Shown here one piece after another: positions 10,181 through 21,811 of a stretch of 64,000 nucleotides of DNA (the first letter of the stretch is position 1; each line of letters opens with the position of its first letter). Origin of the DNA: Ctenosaura bakeri (taxonomy: Eukaryota; Chordata; Lepidosauria; Squamata; Iguanidae). Made by a program: the position numbers and the translations under genes. Below the pieces are notes generated by a model. It had not been told where the DNA came from, ran no database searches, and worked only from the letters and a program-made list of their open reading frames with translations. The stretch covers positions 1 to 64,000 of the forward strand of contig CAOLHI010001649.1 of assembly GCA_948474755.1 (NCBI GenBank), written 5' to 3'.

Positions 10181-12386
10181 GGGAAACCCAGTCCAAAGAA
10201 AGCTATTTCCCAGCTACATCATTGCTCCACAATATGATGGCAGGAGAGGGAAAGGTTTATTTTCAAAAATATCATTTGCAATCAGTAAAATGAAGCATTT
10301 GTTAAAGGGTGATGGATTGGCAATAATGCAGGAAATTACTGTCCTTTCAAGGACCATGGAAGAAACACAGCTGATGGAAGCTTAACCAGGACAGCAGAAA
10401 GAAAACACGGCATGAATTTCATTCCTCAGAATTATCCTTTGCACATCCTGATGCTGCTTGTTCTCCAGAACTTTACCAAATTCTTGGGGATGTCCCAAAT
10501 CTTTACCAATTATTGAATATCAGTATTTGTATGTACACTTCAATGGGATCAGATTTACATATTTGGTATGTGAGTGTTATCACTACAGCATCAGCCATCA
10601 TATCATTGACAAGAAATAATAATATTAATATTATAAAAATAAATAATGAATAAATTATAATGAATATAAATAATGAATATAACTACTTACAAAGATATAA
10701 TATTTATAATTTTAATACTGATTATTGTTTTTGTTGTCGTTACTGTTTTTATTGGCTAGAATCCTTTTGGGCAGTTATGAATGTGCACCCTAGAGATATG
10801 CATTCTTTGACTATTTCATATTCAAAATCTCTATGTAGACCCTAGTTTAGGTGCTGTGTAAGGATTATGAAAGTTCCTCAATCTCTACTTATCAGGAAGC
10901 AGCCACTGCAATTGGTGGGGTTCTATTCCTCTGTCAATTGGAAAGCAGCTGGCTGATGGTCCCCCCAACCATGTGAGCAATCTCTAGTGCAAGGGTGAAT
11001 TCTGATGCGGTCCTTTTCTGTCTGTCAGGCTGGCGATCATCGTAGAAGGGGACTAGACTGTTAGTTAGATGCTTCCTGATCAACAGGGGAACAGACCCCT
11101 GTCAATCACAATGGCTTCTTCCTGCTAAGTGGGAATTGGGAGGATCAGGATGGGATTCATTGTGTAGCATCGTAACTATGGTGTTTATGCATATGTAAAT
11201 CTCCAGCAAGATTCTGGTCATTGTTATTATTTACCAGATTGACTCATCTGCCCCAGGTCTCCTTCAAGGAAACCACCTCCTTTCAGGGGTTTCAGGGATG
11301 TGTTTTAAGGCAAAGACTGTCAAACATCAAAAATCAGGTTTTTAATATTTATTTATTTGTTTTTTGTTTGTTTATTTGGAATGTTCCCTTCAAGCTTTTC
11401 TGTTGTTTCCATGATTAAATTATTTGGACCAAATAAAACAAAGCAAAAGAAAAACACAACTCCTGACTGATCTACAGCAAATCACTCAGTGATGTAACAT
11501 GTGTTCTGCCTATCCCTGTTCTAGGGCACATAATAAGTTCAGTTGGACATTATCTGTTGCATACTAGGGAAGAATTCCAAAATACCCAGTATTTCTCTTC
11601 TAGGTGAAGACTCCAGAAATTTGCAACCTGGCTGCATGTTCTTTTGGCAAACTTGTCTATCTTCACTCAGCTTCTTATTGAGGCATCAAAGAAGACTTTT
11701 TGAATACTGTTGGCAGTGACACTTGGTGGGTTCCATATCACCATAGCGGTGAATCTGTTCTGCAGTTTGATCTAGCTTTTGAAGGATCTCTCCAAGATGC
11801 TCAATCCTATCCCCAAAATCATTTCAGAAGGCATGGGAACCCCGAGTCACCACTGACCATTGGTATATCATGTCGATTTTATTAACCCAGAACACACTGG
11901 ACTTTTTCAAGGAAGCTTGCACTAAATATTTTTCTGACCCCATTGAAATTTCAGTGTATTAACGTCAGAAGTAGTAGGGTTACCATTTTGAGTAAAGTTT
12001 AGGTTAAGGATATATTTTAATGTTCCTCTTTGAATCCATTAAGAACTCCAACATACCCCACCCCCCAAAATGGGACCAAGCTACTGACAACCAGAACATG
12101 TCACTCGTGGCTCTTGGTAACATGCTTCACTGAAAAAGGAATTTAAAAAAAAGTTACAATATGTCAATTGGCTGAGGGGAAAAAAACACCAATGCTCAAT
12201 AGATTTATTGGGATAAGTTTGTGCCAGCAATTTCTTTGTTCAAAAAAAATGGCAAGAACCTGAAATAGGGGAATGTTGTTCACAGCTCTTTAATGGCAAC
12301 AAAATGTGATTGTGAAAGATTAAATTGTCTCTTCCATCCTGGTACATGAGGATCAAGTTGATTTGCTACTTTATACTGCTGTCAAG
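10181..12386. other. Unassigned DNA, AT-rich at 10610-10730
   Basis: No gene or confident repeat. An AATA/TAAT-rich low-complexity stretch lies at about 10613-10725, and a T-rich TTTA/TTTG stretch at about 11340-11380. Open frames are under 70 codons and have no motif. Confidence 0.4.
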
Positions 12387-12610
12387 AGAGCCTCCATGGT
12401 GTAGTAGTGTAGTGGTTTGAGCAACTCTGGAGACGAGGGTTCGAATCCCTGCTCAGCCAGGGAACCCCACTTGGTGGGGTCACACTTTCTTAGCCTCAGA
12501 GGAAGGCAAAGTCCATCCTCCTCTGATCAAATCTTGCTTAGAAAACTCCATGATAGATTTGTTTTAAGGTTGCCATCAGTGGAAATGACTTGAAGGCACA
12601 CAACAACAAG
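12387..12610 (+). mobile_element. Sauria-type SINE with Bov-B tail
   Basis: The head GTAGTGGTTTGAGCA, the B box GGGTTCGAATCCC, the body GCCTCAGAGGAAGGC and the tail AAATGACTTGAAGGCACAC(AAC)n are all present. The head is slightly rearranged (GTAGTAGTGTAGTGG). The ends suggest a nearly complete copy. Confidence 0.88.
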
Positions 12611-13000
12611 CTGCTGTCAAAGCAGGATACAAGAAAAATGGATAAATATCCCTTCCAAAAAAAATGCATACAGTGTTTGATGTCAAATTTGCTGAAATCA
12701 AAATAGTCCAATGACTGTTAACTGCAAAAATATTTCCTTAAAATGCATTCTCCGACTGGGTGCATTCCAGACTTTTGCATTCAGCCAGTAGGGCTACTTG
12801 GTTGAGAGAAACTGCCTTATAGACCCCACTAACAGTAGTGCAGCTATCTGGCTGAAGGATTTGTAAGATTTACTTGAATGATTTTTTTTTCTTAAAGAAA
12901 ACATTAGCAAAAATAGTTTGAGTTGGAAAGAGGCCTCTGGTGGCCATTAAGAATCTACTCTGGAAAGAGGGAAGTAAAAATCTGTCAATCTCATTCTCAA
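12611..13000. other. Unassigned intergenic DNA
   Basis: No gene or repeat recognised. Confidence 0.4.
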
Positions 13001-13235
13001 GGGAGCCCTGGTGGCGCAGTGGTTAAATGCCAGTACTGCAAGCCACAAGGTTGTGAGTTCGATCCTGCCAGGCTCCAAGGTTGACTCAGCCTTCTATCCT
13101 TCCACAGGTCGGTAAATTGAGTACCCAGCTTGTTGGGGGTATGTATAGAAATGTATCAAAATACATGCTATTTGTAAGTTGTTCGCCGCCTCGATCCATA
13201 TGGAGAGGCGGGATACAAATAAATAATAATAAAAA
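13001..13235 (+). mobile_element. tRNA-derived SINE with L2-like 3' tail
   Basis: An A-box-like TGGCGCAGTGG and a B-box-like GAGTTCGATCC identify a tRNA-derived head. The core CAGCCTTCTATCCTTCC and AGTACCCAGCTTG follows, and the 3' end CGCCTCGATCC..GGAGAGGCGGGATAC then (AAATAA)n. The 3' end resembles the tail of the L2 LINE at 21634-22637 (minus strand), which suggests L2 machinery mobilised it. A near-complete young copy, not a tRNA gene. Confidence 0.88.
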
Positions 13236-13534
13236 ATTGTTTCTCAGTATCTCACTGGCATTCTCATTCCATCCTAGTTCCATGTTGGATTGGAAGCCTT
13301 TTGCCTCATCTCCTTGCAAGAAAATGTGTGCATCTCTGCATTCCTTCTCCTCACTCCCAGAATGGATGCATTGTTAGTCATGCACATTTATCAAATAGGT
13401 GCATGATTTTGTATAGATTATTTCTTCCCCATAACCCATCAGGAGCCTCAGAAATGTACACATTTTCAGGACAAGATGTGCTCTGTTTGGTTGCTACTCT
13501 CTGGAAGTATGAAACAAATATTTCTAAAGCACTG
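13236..13534. other. Unassigned spacer between two SINEs
   Basis: No recognisable gene or repeat; it separates an L2-tailed SINE from a Sauria SINE. Confidence 0.4.
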
Positions 13535-13728
13535 TGTTGTTGTTGTTGTGTGCCCGCAAGTTATTTCTGACTTATGGCAAGCTTAAGGCTATCATGGGGT
13601 TTTCTGGGGCTGAGAGCATGTGCTGTACTCAAAGTCACCCAATAGATTTCCATGGCTGAATGGGGAATTGAATCCTGGTCTCCAGAATCATACTCCAATA
13701 GTCAAATGCTTCACACTCTGGCTCTCTT
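13535..13728 (-). mobile_element. Sauria-type SINE with Bov-B tail
   Basis: Reverse-strand tail (GTT)n..GTGTGCCCGCAAG, then TTTCTGACTTATGGC, the body, B-box complement GAATTGAATCCTGG and head TCTCCAGAATCATACTCC ending in CTGGCTCTC. A small internal deletion shortens it. Confidence 0.85.
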
Positions 13729-14677
13729 CTAAAGTGAGCATGCACCAAATTTCTTTTCCATTCCTACTTCACAATAAGTGACCTGAGAATTTCACAGTAA
13801 GTTCCCCATGATCCTTATATTAGTATGTTTCCATTATGTAGTCCAGAATCCAGTATTTGTACAAGCATCCTTTCAGTGTAAACCAACATGTCCCTTTTAT
13901 TATCAAAGTATCGCTTAGAAATATTTTGCAAAAAGGCTTTTAAAAACTGAAACAGACTTCAACGGTATGAAAGTGTTTTTCACTATTGATAAAGATTCCA
14001 GGTTTACCTATTCATCAAACCAGTTCTGATGTGAGCTCCCTGAATTTATTTATTATCGAAATGCTCCTGCCTGCGGTTGTATACACTAACATGTCATCAG
14101 CATTCAGCACCATTGGAATCGAATAAAGGGAGAAAAATCAGCCACATAAAAAGGAGAGATAAAAAGAAAACTGCAAGCAGAAAAGAACATGCCCTAAGTC
14201 TGCACTGCAGACTCCCTGCTCCCATTCCACTTATCGATCCTTCCCCTTATCATTCTCAATCAAGCATTTGTCACTGAGTGAAATCTATGGATAACCACAT
14301 AGGGCATACAAATATCTCTAAATATGAAGCCAACAGTGCAGAGTGAAAGCTCAAAAGACCTTATCAGAACAAAGTGTTGAGAGGTAAAGTTGGATCAGCT
14401 CACTGACACTGATTTCAACACTTTAGAAAACATCCAGTGGATTCTCCACATTTCCTCCCACTCTAAAGTTCCAACACAAGACTTAATGAGAACTTGAAGA
14501 ACTGGGATAGAAATACCACCCTGCCATGCTGAGTGTTTCCAGTTATATCTGATTCTGGAAGCTAAGGGAATTGGGCCTGCTTATTACTAGATGGAGGGAT
14601 AGCACCAGATAGTGGTAGGTATACTGGGATTGGTGGATCAAGGAGCTAACTCACCATAAAACAACTTCGTATTATTT
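13729..14677. other. Unassigned intergenic DNA
   Basis: No recognised gene or repeat. Frames are short and without motifs. Confidence 0.4.
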
Positions 14678-15145
14678 GCTTCTTATCTATTTATTTTATA
14701 TCCTGCCTTTCCCCTGGTCAGAGACCCAAGGCAGTGTACATAAATGCTAAGAAAAAGATAAAACTCTAATAATAATTTTTAAAAAAATATTGATGCAAGA
14801 CATTCGATTAGAAGGTCATTATATTTTTAAAAGTGTAAAATCATTTTTTAGGTAGCAATAAAATTTAAAACAAAGCACATGCACCCCAGAAAAAGAACTC
14901 CCTGAAACAGAGTAATCATTAAATGCCTGCTTGAATAAAAAGGTCTTTGTCTGCTAGTGAAAGAAGAGTAAAGAGGGGGCCAACCTAGCATCCCATGGAA
15001 GGGAATTCCACAGCCTGGGAGTTGCCACAGTGAAGGCTCTGAAAGAAGTGGTCAATCTGGTTAGTCAACAGTGAAGCACTTGTAGGCACTGCTGTAGAGT
15101 CTGTCAGTGACTTAGAAGACCAGCTGCAATTGGAATGCAAGGTAA
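14678..15145 (-). mobile_element. Old L2-type LINE 3' fragment
   Basis: TTTATTTTATATCCTGCC, GACCCAAGGCAGTGTACA, and later AAGGGAATTCCACAGCC and GAAGGCTCTGAAAGAAGTGG parallel the minus-strand L2 at 21700-22000 (GCAGGCCATTCCATAAC, GAAGAAAAGGTCCT). The reading frame is destroyed. More diverged than the 21.8-kb copy, hence older. Confidence 0.6.
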
Positions 15146-16664
15146 GTAAAATGTCAAAGAATACAGTCTAAGAACAGTGTGAGCTGCAGAGCATGAGAAT
15201 GTCATGGCTGTGGAAGTCTGTACCCAAAGCTGGAATCACCCAGGAGCTAGAAGCCAGAGCAAATCAGAGATATTTCCCTCTTCAGAGGTTTTATGATATC
15301 AGCCAGTCATAAACCTGGTGTTACGTGTCTTTTTCCATTCTATTCCATAAGAGAGTCTTGAAACCTGAACTGAAACACAGACCTGGGGAGATCACAATGA
15401 TCATTCTTAGCTTCAGCACGGTTGCATGTTCATGACCTCAACTCCAAGAGAAGATTGAAGGAAAACATGGGGCAAAAGCTTTTCTGTAGAAAGGAGAGGT
15501 TTAGAAGAAAGGAGTAGGAATTAGCTCTACTGCAGACTTTTTTCACTAGATAAGTCTTATGAATAACTCACACTCAGTTCAGAAAATAGAAAGTAGCCCA
15601 TTCAATCAACATAACTGGACTGCTCAAGTGTAGCAATTAGCTTCCATATTTCCCCCCAATATTTAAGCATACACTTTGGTTCATTGGTCCATGGATTTCT
15701 CTACAGTAGTAATCTAGGCTTCTTTACATGTACCTCAACATAAATAAATAGATAGGATTGTGTCCTATGTTTTCCATATTGTTGTCAATCAGACAGCTTT
15801 TGTTTATATAGCATTAAGGCACCATTCATTCACAAAAGGGAGGACCCTGATCCTTGCCAAGAGCATACTGTCTTACACAGAACAAGGTAAAAGAAATCAC
15901 AGCACAGAATGAATCAACCACAGCACTGAATCAATCAATCAATCAATCACTCAAGCACTCACTCAATCAATCACTTACTTTATTTATATCCCACTTTTCC
16001 CCATAAATTCCCATTCATTTCACAAGAAGAAAAGAAGGATGGTTCAAGAAGAGCTACTAAAATGTTTAAAGTTTTTGAATTTATAGCCAGTCCTACAAGT
16101 TGGTTAACAACAATAGCATCAATGGCATAAAGTAAAAGCTCAGCAAAACAAGCTTATGAAAAACCAAACAGCAAAACTGAATCAGGACCAGAACTCAATT
16201 TTTTTCTATACAAGAAGCATGGTGGAACTTCTGGCTTGCTGGGCAACATTGCCCACCCTATGACTCCTGTTTATACCCAAGATTCTCAGCATGGATTCAT
16301 GACATTTTTATTGTCACTTGCTCTTGCTAGTAACTTAGAATCTTTAAAGATAGCCTAACTCTAAGATTAATCCTTTTTCATTGGGTGAGATTCCACACCA
16401 CTGCTAGTCCAAGAACAACAAAAGGAGGCCACACATACACATATTAAAAATCCCCCAAACCTACCTACCTAAATTCAGTTAATCAAAGCCAGCCAGCATA
16501 ACAGAGAATTTACAATGTTTTCATATGGCACTTGGGCAGAGAGCTGAGAAAGATGCATTAAGCATGTAATGAATGTTTACGAATCTTCTCCTTTTTGATG
16601 TGGAAGAGCATCTCGACACATTGAGAATCCCCAGTTCCTTTGCATTTTGAATTCCTTTTGTGAA
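15146..16664. other. Unassigned DNA with TCAA repeat and possible L2 tail scrap
   Basis: A (TCAA)n run lies at about 15932-15970. It is followed at 15975-16000 by TTTATTTATATCCCAC, which resembles a reverse L2 tail. No gene seen. Confidence 0.4.
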
Positions 16665-16687
16665 CACACACACACACACACACACAC
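16665..16687 (+). repeat. (CA)n microsatellite
   Basis: About 11 CA units. Confidence 0.95.
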
Positions 16688-17856
16688 TCCTCCCTTTGTA
16701 AAATTTTCACCAAAAGTACCAAACTGTAGAAAAATAATGGAAAAAGACACAAAAATTCTTTGTCATCTCACCCAGTGGGACTGTATCATTCCAAACCTTT
16801 TGTTCTTGTACAAAGTATATAAAGATTTGTATGCTTAGTTTGCAAGGAACAAGAGTTCTTGTGTGCAGAGTGCCTATGGTTTCTTTCAAAAGTAACAATT
16901 TGCATAATGATCAATGCAACAATTAACACAGCTAATGTTAATGATAATGAATTAAAAGTTTACTGATGATTAACAAAATGAATAAAGCTTTTCAAATGAA
17001 TATTCTAGGCTCAACCACAAAGACAGCATGTCCATGACCATCTCTCCTCTTGCATGTAGAGCTTATGGGCAAGGGGAACACCTACATGTGGTCTTAGAGG
17101 CAGTAGGAGTTACGCACCCACTTGATCTGCAGTTTGAAAGAAAGCACATCCCGATATGCCTGCATGTGAAAAAGGGCAGATCAAACTTGCAACATGCTGT
17201 GTCATTCCACAGAGATGCAACCATAAAAAGTCATGCCACCAGTGGTCCTAATTCCAGAGCTCATATCTTCAGAAGTCTGCCACTGTGCATGAATATCTCT
17301 TTGACTAACCATCAATGCTATCATCTTTAAAAGTAATAACTACCCATCAAAGGGAATGGTGAAATAGAAGTAGCCTCTTGCTCACCAAAGAGGTGATAAG
17401 GACTCTCAAAACCAGCCAGCAGAGTGCATGGTGCTCTAATATTCCCATCTTGTACACAGTCCTCAGGTGCTGGATGCTACAGTCAGTAGTTAGGTTACCA
17501 CTGCCCAGCTCAAACAGAAAGCTTATATTGGTTTACTTGTTGATCAAGTGCCAACTTGGATGAGTGGAGACTGGCCAGGATGCAGGGACTCGTCCCTTGT
17601 ACAGTGAAATGTTCTAATCTGTAGGTCTGCTAGTTGGTTGCTAGTTTGTTGTTGTAATCATATTTATTTCTATTCTGTCTTTTTCCCAGTTCAAGACTCA
17701 AACTGGTTTACTACAAATTAAAAAGCACATTATTAAAAATTAGCAAAACACAAAAATTAAAATGAGAATAAACAATCAAAAATTAAAATCAGATTAAAAC
17801 ATACATCATTAAACATGTGCACACATGTGCACAGCTGCACAAATACAAGCACAAGC
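16688..17856. other. Unassigned DNA
   Basis: No gene recognised. The T-rich TATTTATTTCTATTCTGTC near 17655 resembles a reverse L2 tail but is too short to call firmly. Confidence 0.35.
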
Positions 17857-18129
17857 ACAATCAAAGAACACGAAAGATACTGCAGGCTGATCCAGCCAGA
17901 AAAGTCAGCAGTAGCAGAACACACTGTAAACCAACCCGGACACAGAATGTTATTTGAAAGCTTAGAAATTCTGGACCATTCTAACAACTACCAGGTCAGG
18001 CTACACAGAGAGGCCATTGAAATCCGCAAATATTTGGATAATTTTAACAGGAAAGAGGAGACTCGGAAGGTCAACAAAATTTGGCTGCCAGTATTGAAAA
18101 ACACCAAAATCAAACACAAAAGATACTAA
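17857..18129 (+). pseudogene. Penelope-like element, C-terminus of GIY-YIG endonuclease domain (5'-truncated)
   Basis: The frame reads TIKEHERYCRL, then EKSAVAEHTVNQPGHRM, REAIEIRKYLDNFNRKEE and WLPVLKN before a TAA stop at 18127-18129. This order (K-EH-R, SAVAEH..GH, REAIEIRK, NFNR, W.P.L) is the C-terminal part of the GIY-YIG nuclease that closes the single ORF of Penelope-like retroelements. The catalytic GIY and YIG motifs and the whole reverse transcriptase are absent, so it cannot function. About 90 residues are open, suggesting moderate age. The upstream in-frame ATG at 17815 belongs to flanking DNA rather than a real start. Confidence 0.75.
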
Positions 18130-18367
18130 CGAGCCCCACCTGGGCTCAGGAAGTCTCCCTCCAGGAAAAAGTATTCAGTACACACAATAGGACTATTATG
18201 CTAATTGCTCCCTCCCCTCTGGAGGAGGAGACTGGCATATATATTCTCCACTCCACTTCCAATTCACCATTCCTCTGAAGATGCCAGCCACAGACGTAGG
18301 TGAAACGTCAGGAGAAAATACAACCAGAACACAGTCTCAAAGCCCAAAAAACCCACAACAAGCACAA
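18130..18367 (+). mobile_element. 3' UTR and end of the Penelope-like element
   Basis: Continues directly from the stop codon. It holds the CTCTGAAGATGCCAGCCACA block, GGTGAAACGTCAGGAGAAAA and the terminal AAAAACCCACAAC, which I recognise as the 3' end typical of squamate Penelope-like copies. The exact 3' boundary is uncertain by about 10 bp. Confidence 0.65.
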
Positions 18368-18447
18368 CTATCAGCAAGATCTCACTTAGGTGAGAGAGGC
18401 CTTTTACAGTCACTCATCATTGCCTGTCAGAACAGGAAAGTCTTTAA

Positions 18448-18858
18448 GGCCATTTCCACCTGACAATGCTCTTCCACGTCGTCATCCTGAAATCCTGGAT
18501 CTGTAAGGGAGCGCATAAGCAATGCTCCCCTCTGCACCTGCTCGTTCCATGCAGAAAGGAGCACAGTGGTGCCACCTCTTTCATCTACAGCTCAGCCAGG
18601 CACTTTCCATTGCAGTAGCATGGAAGAAAGTGTCGTCATTGCGCTTCCGCGGTTTCTGCACAGCCAGGAGCAATGGGAGGACGGCGTGACTGCAGGAACA
18701 AAACAGATCTTTTCCATTTTGTGAAAACTGCATGAGTGTGACTCTTGGAGACAGGATGGCAACGGGCTGGTGATGACATCATGTGGAAGCACAGAGCACC
18801 TGCCAACTGCTGCCATCTTGTCCCAGAAACAGCACAGCCCTGTCATGCGGAAATGTGG
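18448..18858 (-). mobile_element. GGCC-ended MITE, probable divergent family 2 (411 bp)
   Basis: The left end GGCCATTTCCACCTGACA pairs with the right end TGTCATGCGGAAATGTGG. The element is flanked by a perfect TAA duplication (18445-18447 and 18859-18861). The block GCCAGGCACTTTCC resembles GCCAGGTACTTTCC in the family-2 copy at 25586, so I place it there in the same orientation. Noncoding. Confidence 0.75.
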
Positions 18859-19237
18859 TAACTGTGAAAAGACAGTAGGGAGGTTGCCTGTCTAACTTCT
18901 CTGGGAAAGGAGTTCCTGGGCCTGGAGGAAGCCATGGAGAAAGCCTCCTCCCATGTTCCCACCAGTCCTACCTGTGAGGCTGGTGGGACAGAGAGAAAGT
19001 TTCACAATGTGCCAGCACTACCTTTAGGCAAGTGAAGCAAGCAGATGAGGTGGTAGGTGCTGGAAGAGCCCCTGAAGCAGCTCCCAGGTATTCCTCTGAT
19101 TCTTTCTAGCATTCCCTTTTGTTGAAGAACAGGACACGTATGACAGATGGCCCTCAAAACTGGCTTTCTGGTTTCATACGCAGCAGGACTGAAAGTAAAA
19201 TTTAACTGCCATCCTTGTTGTTCTCTGTATGTGGCAT
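18859..19237. other. Unassigned intergenic DNA
   Basis: No gene or repeat recognised. Confidence 0.4.
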
Positions 19238-19519
19238 GAGGACCCTGGTGGTGCAGTGGTTAAATGCCAGTACTGCAAGCCACAAGGTTGTGAGTTCGAT
19301 CCTGCCCGGCTCCAAGGTTGACTCAGCCTTCCATCCTTTCGCAGGTCAGTAAAATGAGTACCCAGCTTGTTGGGGGCATGTATAGAAATGTTGGGGGCAT
19401 GTATAGAAATGTATAGAAATGTTGGGGGCATGTATAGAAATTACAAATACATGCTATTTGTAAATTGTTCGCCGCCTCGATCCATATGGAGAGGCGGGAT
19501 ACAAATAAATAAAAAAAAA
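19238..19519 (+). mobile_element. tRNA-derived SINE with L2-like tail and an internal tandem expansion
   Basis: Same family as 13001 (GACCCTGGTGGTGCAGTGG head, GAGTTCGATCC B box, CGCCTCGATCC..GGAGAGGCGGGATAC tail). Between core and tail, TTGGGGGCATGTATAGAAA is present three times (19369-19440), lengthening this copy by about 50 bp. Confidence 0.88.
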
Positions 19520-19659
19520 CACACCTTTGTTCTTTGGTCCAAGGAACAGAACATTCTGTGGCAATACCAGGACTGTGGATTCTTCCTCCTAGTCTTAGCT
19601 ACTCCTCCTCTCCACACTCAGGGCATTTTTGTATGCCAGGAACCTTAACCAGCTGATCA

Positions 19660-20830
19660 ACACATAAAAAACTGGTTGTAAAAAGTAATTCTCTTACCCT
19701 GATTTCTGGGGATGCCTTAATGTGTTCCATGTGGTAGGGAATAGGAACTCAACAAAGCACAAGCAATAGCAATGCGAGAGGCAAGGTAACCTAGCAGGGT
19801 CTTTTTGCCCAGTTTTTACAGGGTCAGGCCAAGCCAAAAACCAAACAAAGATGTCTAATAAATGATTTTATTGAATGAAAGTCTCACGAACCAACGCAGT
19901 CACTCACACACTCACTTGAGACCTATTAAGAAGCAAAAGAGAGGAAACTAGATAGGGGAAATATTGAAGGGATTGTAGCTGGGGTAATACTGCACCTTTT
20001 CCTGAAGTCCTTGGTCCAGGAAAAACAGCAAAGAAGTGGAACTTAGCACAGAGAGGGCTGAGGGGATTACCCAACGGACAGAGAAACAGTCTGCTGGTAT
20101 GACTGGGAGTGATCCAAAGAAATGCTCAAAAACTGGGACTATTTTCTAGGGGAAAAAGTACCTTGAGGACAAATCCTCTCCCGGGGAGAACAAAGGGTGT
20201 TGCAATGGAAAAGAAGGCAATGGCAACTCCTTTTGCATGATGAGATTACAAAGTGTTGCCAAAGTTTCAGGGTCTTCAGTTACTTTGGGTTGTGGTATGA
20301 ATTTATGTAAATGGTCCTTGCCTGGTAGGATTTTATTGCTAACGGTGCTCAACTTGGGGGAAAACACACTAATCCCCTCAAGTTGGCTCCTTAGTGGCTG
20401 AGGACCTTTTGTCTACTGTGAGCTTGCACAGCTTGAGGTCTCCTGGGGCTATGTGACAGGGGATTGTACTGGCCTGACCTGGTTTTCAATTGTTCAACTG
20501 TTGATGCCTACATGCTCATCTGGGTGACCTCTCAGGCACATTGAATCATATTTTAAAATCAAAATTGTAGACCTTGGGACAGGGTTTACCAGTGAGGTAA
20601 CAATTAGTTACAGTTATACTTCTACCTGCTTGTAGTTACTGTTACAGTTACTTTTCAAATAACCATACATTTTTCAAAATAAACTAGTTACACGTTGAGT
20701 AACTTTACAGATAACTAAAATTGAGTGACACCATGAGAGAAGTGATGTTATCTCTCATTAAGTTGCAGTTGTAATGTAAATTAATTATACCTTTTTCTCA
20801 GTAGTTACTTTCAAGCACCAGAAAGTTATG
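19660..20830. repeat. GTTAC-rich dispersed repeat, split by a solo LTR
   Basis: Sequence before 19692 (TTGTAAAAAGTAATT) and after 20602 (TTAGTTACAGTTAT, then repeated AGTTAC, CTAGTTAC and GAGTAAC to about 20825) has the same GTAAC/GTTAC texture. This fits one old element interrupted by the LTR. The family is not certain; a hAT-like origin is possible. Confidence 0.45.
19692..20602 (-). mobile_element. Solo LTR of an endogenous retrovirus or LTR retrotransposon (911 bp)
   Basis: In plus coordinates it starts TCTTACCCTG (a mutated TGTTACCC) and ends GAGGTAACA, giving inverted TGTTAC-type termini. Flanks ATTC and ATTA differ at one of 4 positions. Read on the minus strand it has a polyadenylation signal AATAAA (19867-19872). 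Near the U5 end GTTACCTTGCCTCTCG parallels GTTACCCTGCCTCTCG of the LTR at 50896. No second LTR, primer-binding site or internal gene is present, so it is a recombination remnant. Older than the other two by its damaged ends. Confidence 0.65.
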
Positions 20831-21384
20831 TAGATTGCATTCACTGGATCAGGATAGGGGAGATTCAGAATCGCTGCAGAGTAGGATCCTTATTGACAGG
20901 ACAAGTGCACTAGTGTGAGTTGTAGTATAAAAATCCCAAAAAAACAAAAGCAAATAAAAGCTTCTATATTCCAGACATTCACTAAAGAACTGAAATGGGC
21001 CACAGGACTCATTGCTCTTGCTGTAACAGTCTTAACTCAGCTATCCATTTGGAAACTAAAACTAACACAATAGCTTTGAAACCATCTTGACTATCATTTT
21101 TCTCTTCTTGCTGATTCCTTTTCATGGCTCCTACCCTAAGCTTAGGAAAGTTATTTTTATCTGCAGCTTTCAGAATTCATCCCTAGGTTACATGCCTATT
21201 AGCCATGCTGGCTTGAGAAGTCTGGGCGCAGTAGTAATAAAAGTAACTTTTCCAAGCTCTGCTCTGATGACAACTTCCAGATGTGATTCAATTACTTTTA
21301 TGCTGCATCATGGTATTATTTTACACAAGCAGTACATCAATTTTCTTTGAGAAAGATAAAAAGAAACATTATGTACTTTATGTA
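20831..21384. other. Unassigned intergenic DNA
   Basis: No gene or repeat recognised. Confidence 0.4.
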
Positions 21385-21585
21385 GGCCATTTCTGCACTA
21401 CTCCATTATAGTGCTATTATTCCACTTTCAACATCCTGAGGAATCCTGGAGTTTGTAGTTTACTGAGGCCAAAGAGCTCTGTGGCTGGGAATTCTAAATG
21501 CCCCTCTCTAAACTGCAAACCCCAACATCCATAGGATGTTGAAAGTGGAATAATAGCACTATAACAGTGTAGTGCAGAAATGGCC
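21385..21585. mobile_element. GGCC-ended palindromic MITE, family 1 (201 bp)
   Basis: GGCCATTTCTGCACTAC at the left and GTGCAGAAATGGCC at the right close a long palindrome (ATTCCACTTTCAACATCCT and its inverse). The centre carries the GAATTCT/GAGGCCAAAGAGCTC block common to the family. Flanking triplets GTA and ATA differ by one base. Confidence 0.85.
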
Positions 21586-21632
21586 ATAGTTATAACAGCA
21601 TAGATCCATTTTGTGTGATTATGGCATGTGCA

Positions 21633-21633
<1 letters not shown>

Positions 21634-21680
<47 letters not shown>
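21634..21680 (+). repeat. (AAT)n microsatellite at the 3' end of an L2 copy
   Basis: About 15 AAT units that grew from the A/T-rich tail of the adjacent minus-strand L2 insertion. Confidence 0.95.
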
Positions 21681-21811
21681 TTTATTTTTATCCCACCTCT
21701 CCCAGTGGATCGAGGCAGCATTACAGGAATATATAAATACATTAAAACATTAAAATGTACCCCATCCTCCCCACCCACCAACTCTTCTAGCCCCCTAAAA
21801 CACATTAATTA
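21681..21811 (-). mobile_element. L2 LINE 3' untranslated region and tail
   Basis: On the minus strand the sequence after the stop codon runs to TGCTGCCTCGATCCACTGGG then AGAGGTGGGATAAAAATAAA and the ATT repeat. The segment CTCGATCC..GAGAGG.GGGATA is shared with the SINE tails at 7618, 13001 and 19238. Confidence 0.8.

Noticed and set aside
13001..13075. Possible tRNA gene (A and B boxes)
   Set aside because: The boxes belong to a SINE head followed by the core and L2-like tail; the same unit recurs at 19238, and no cloverleaf with acceptor stem is formed.
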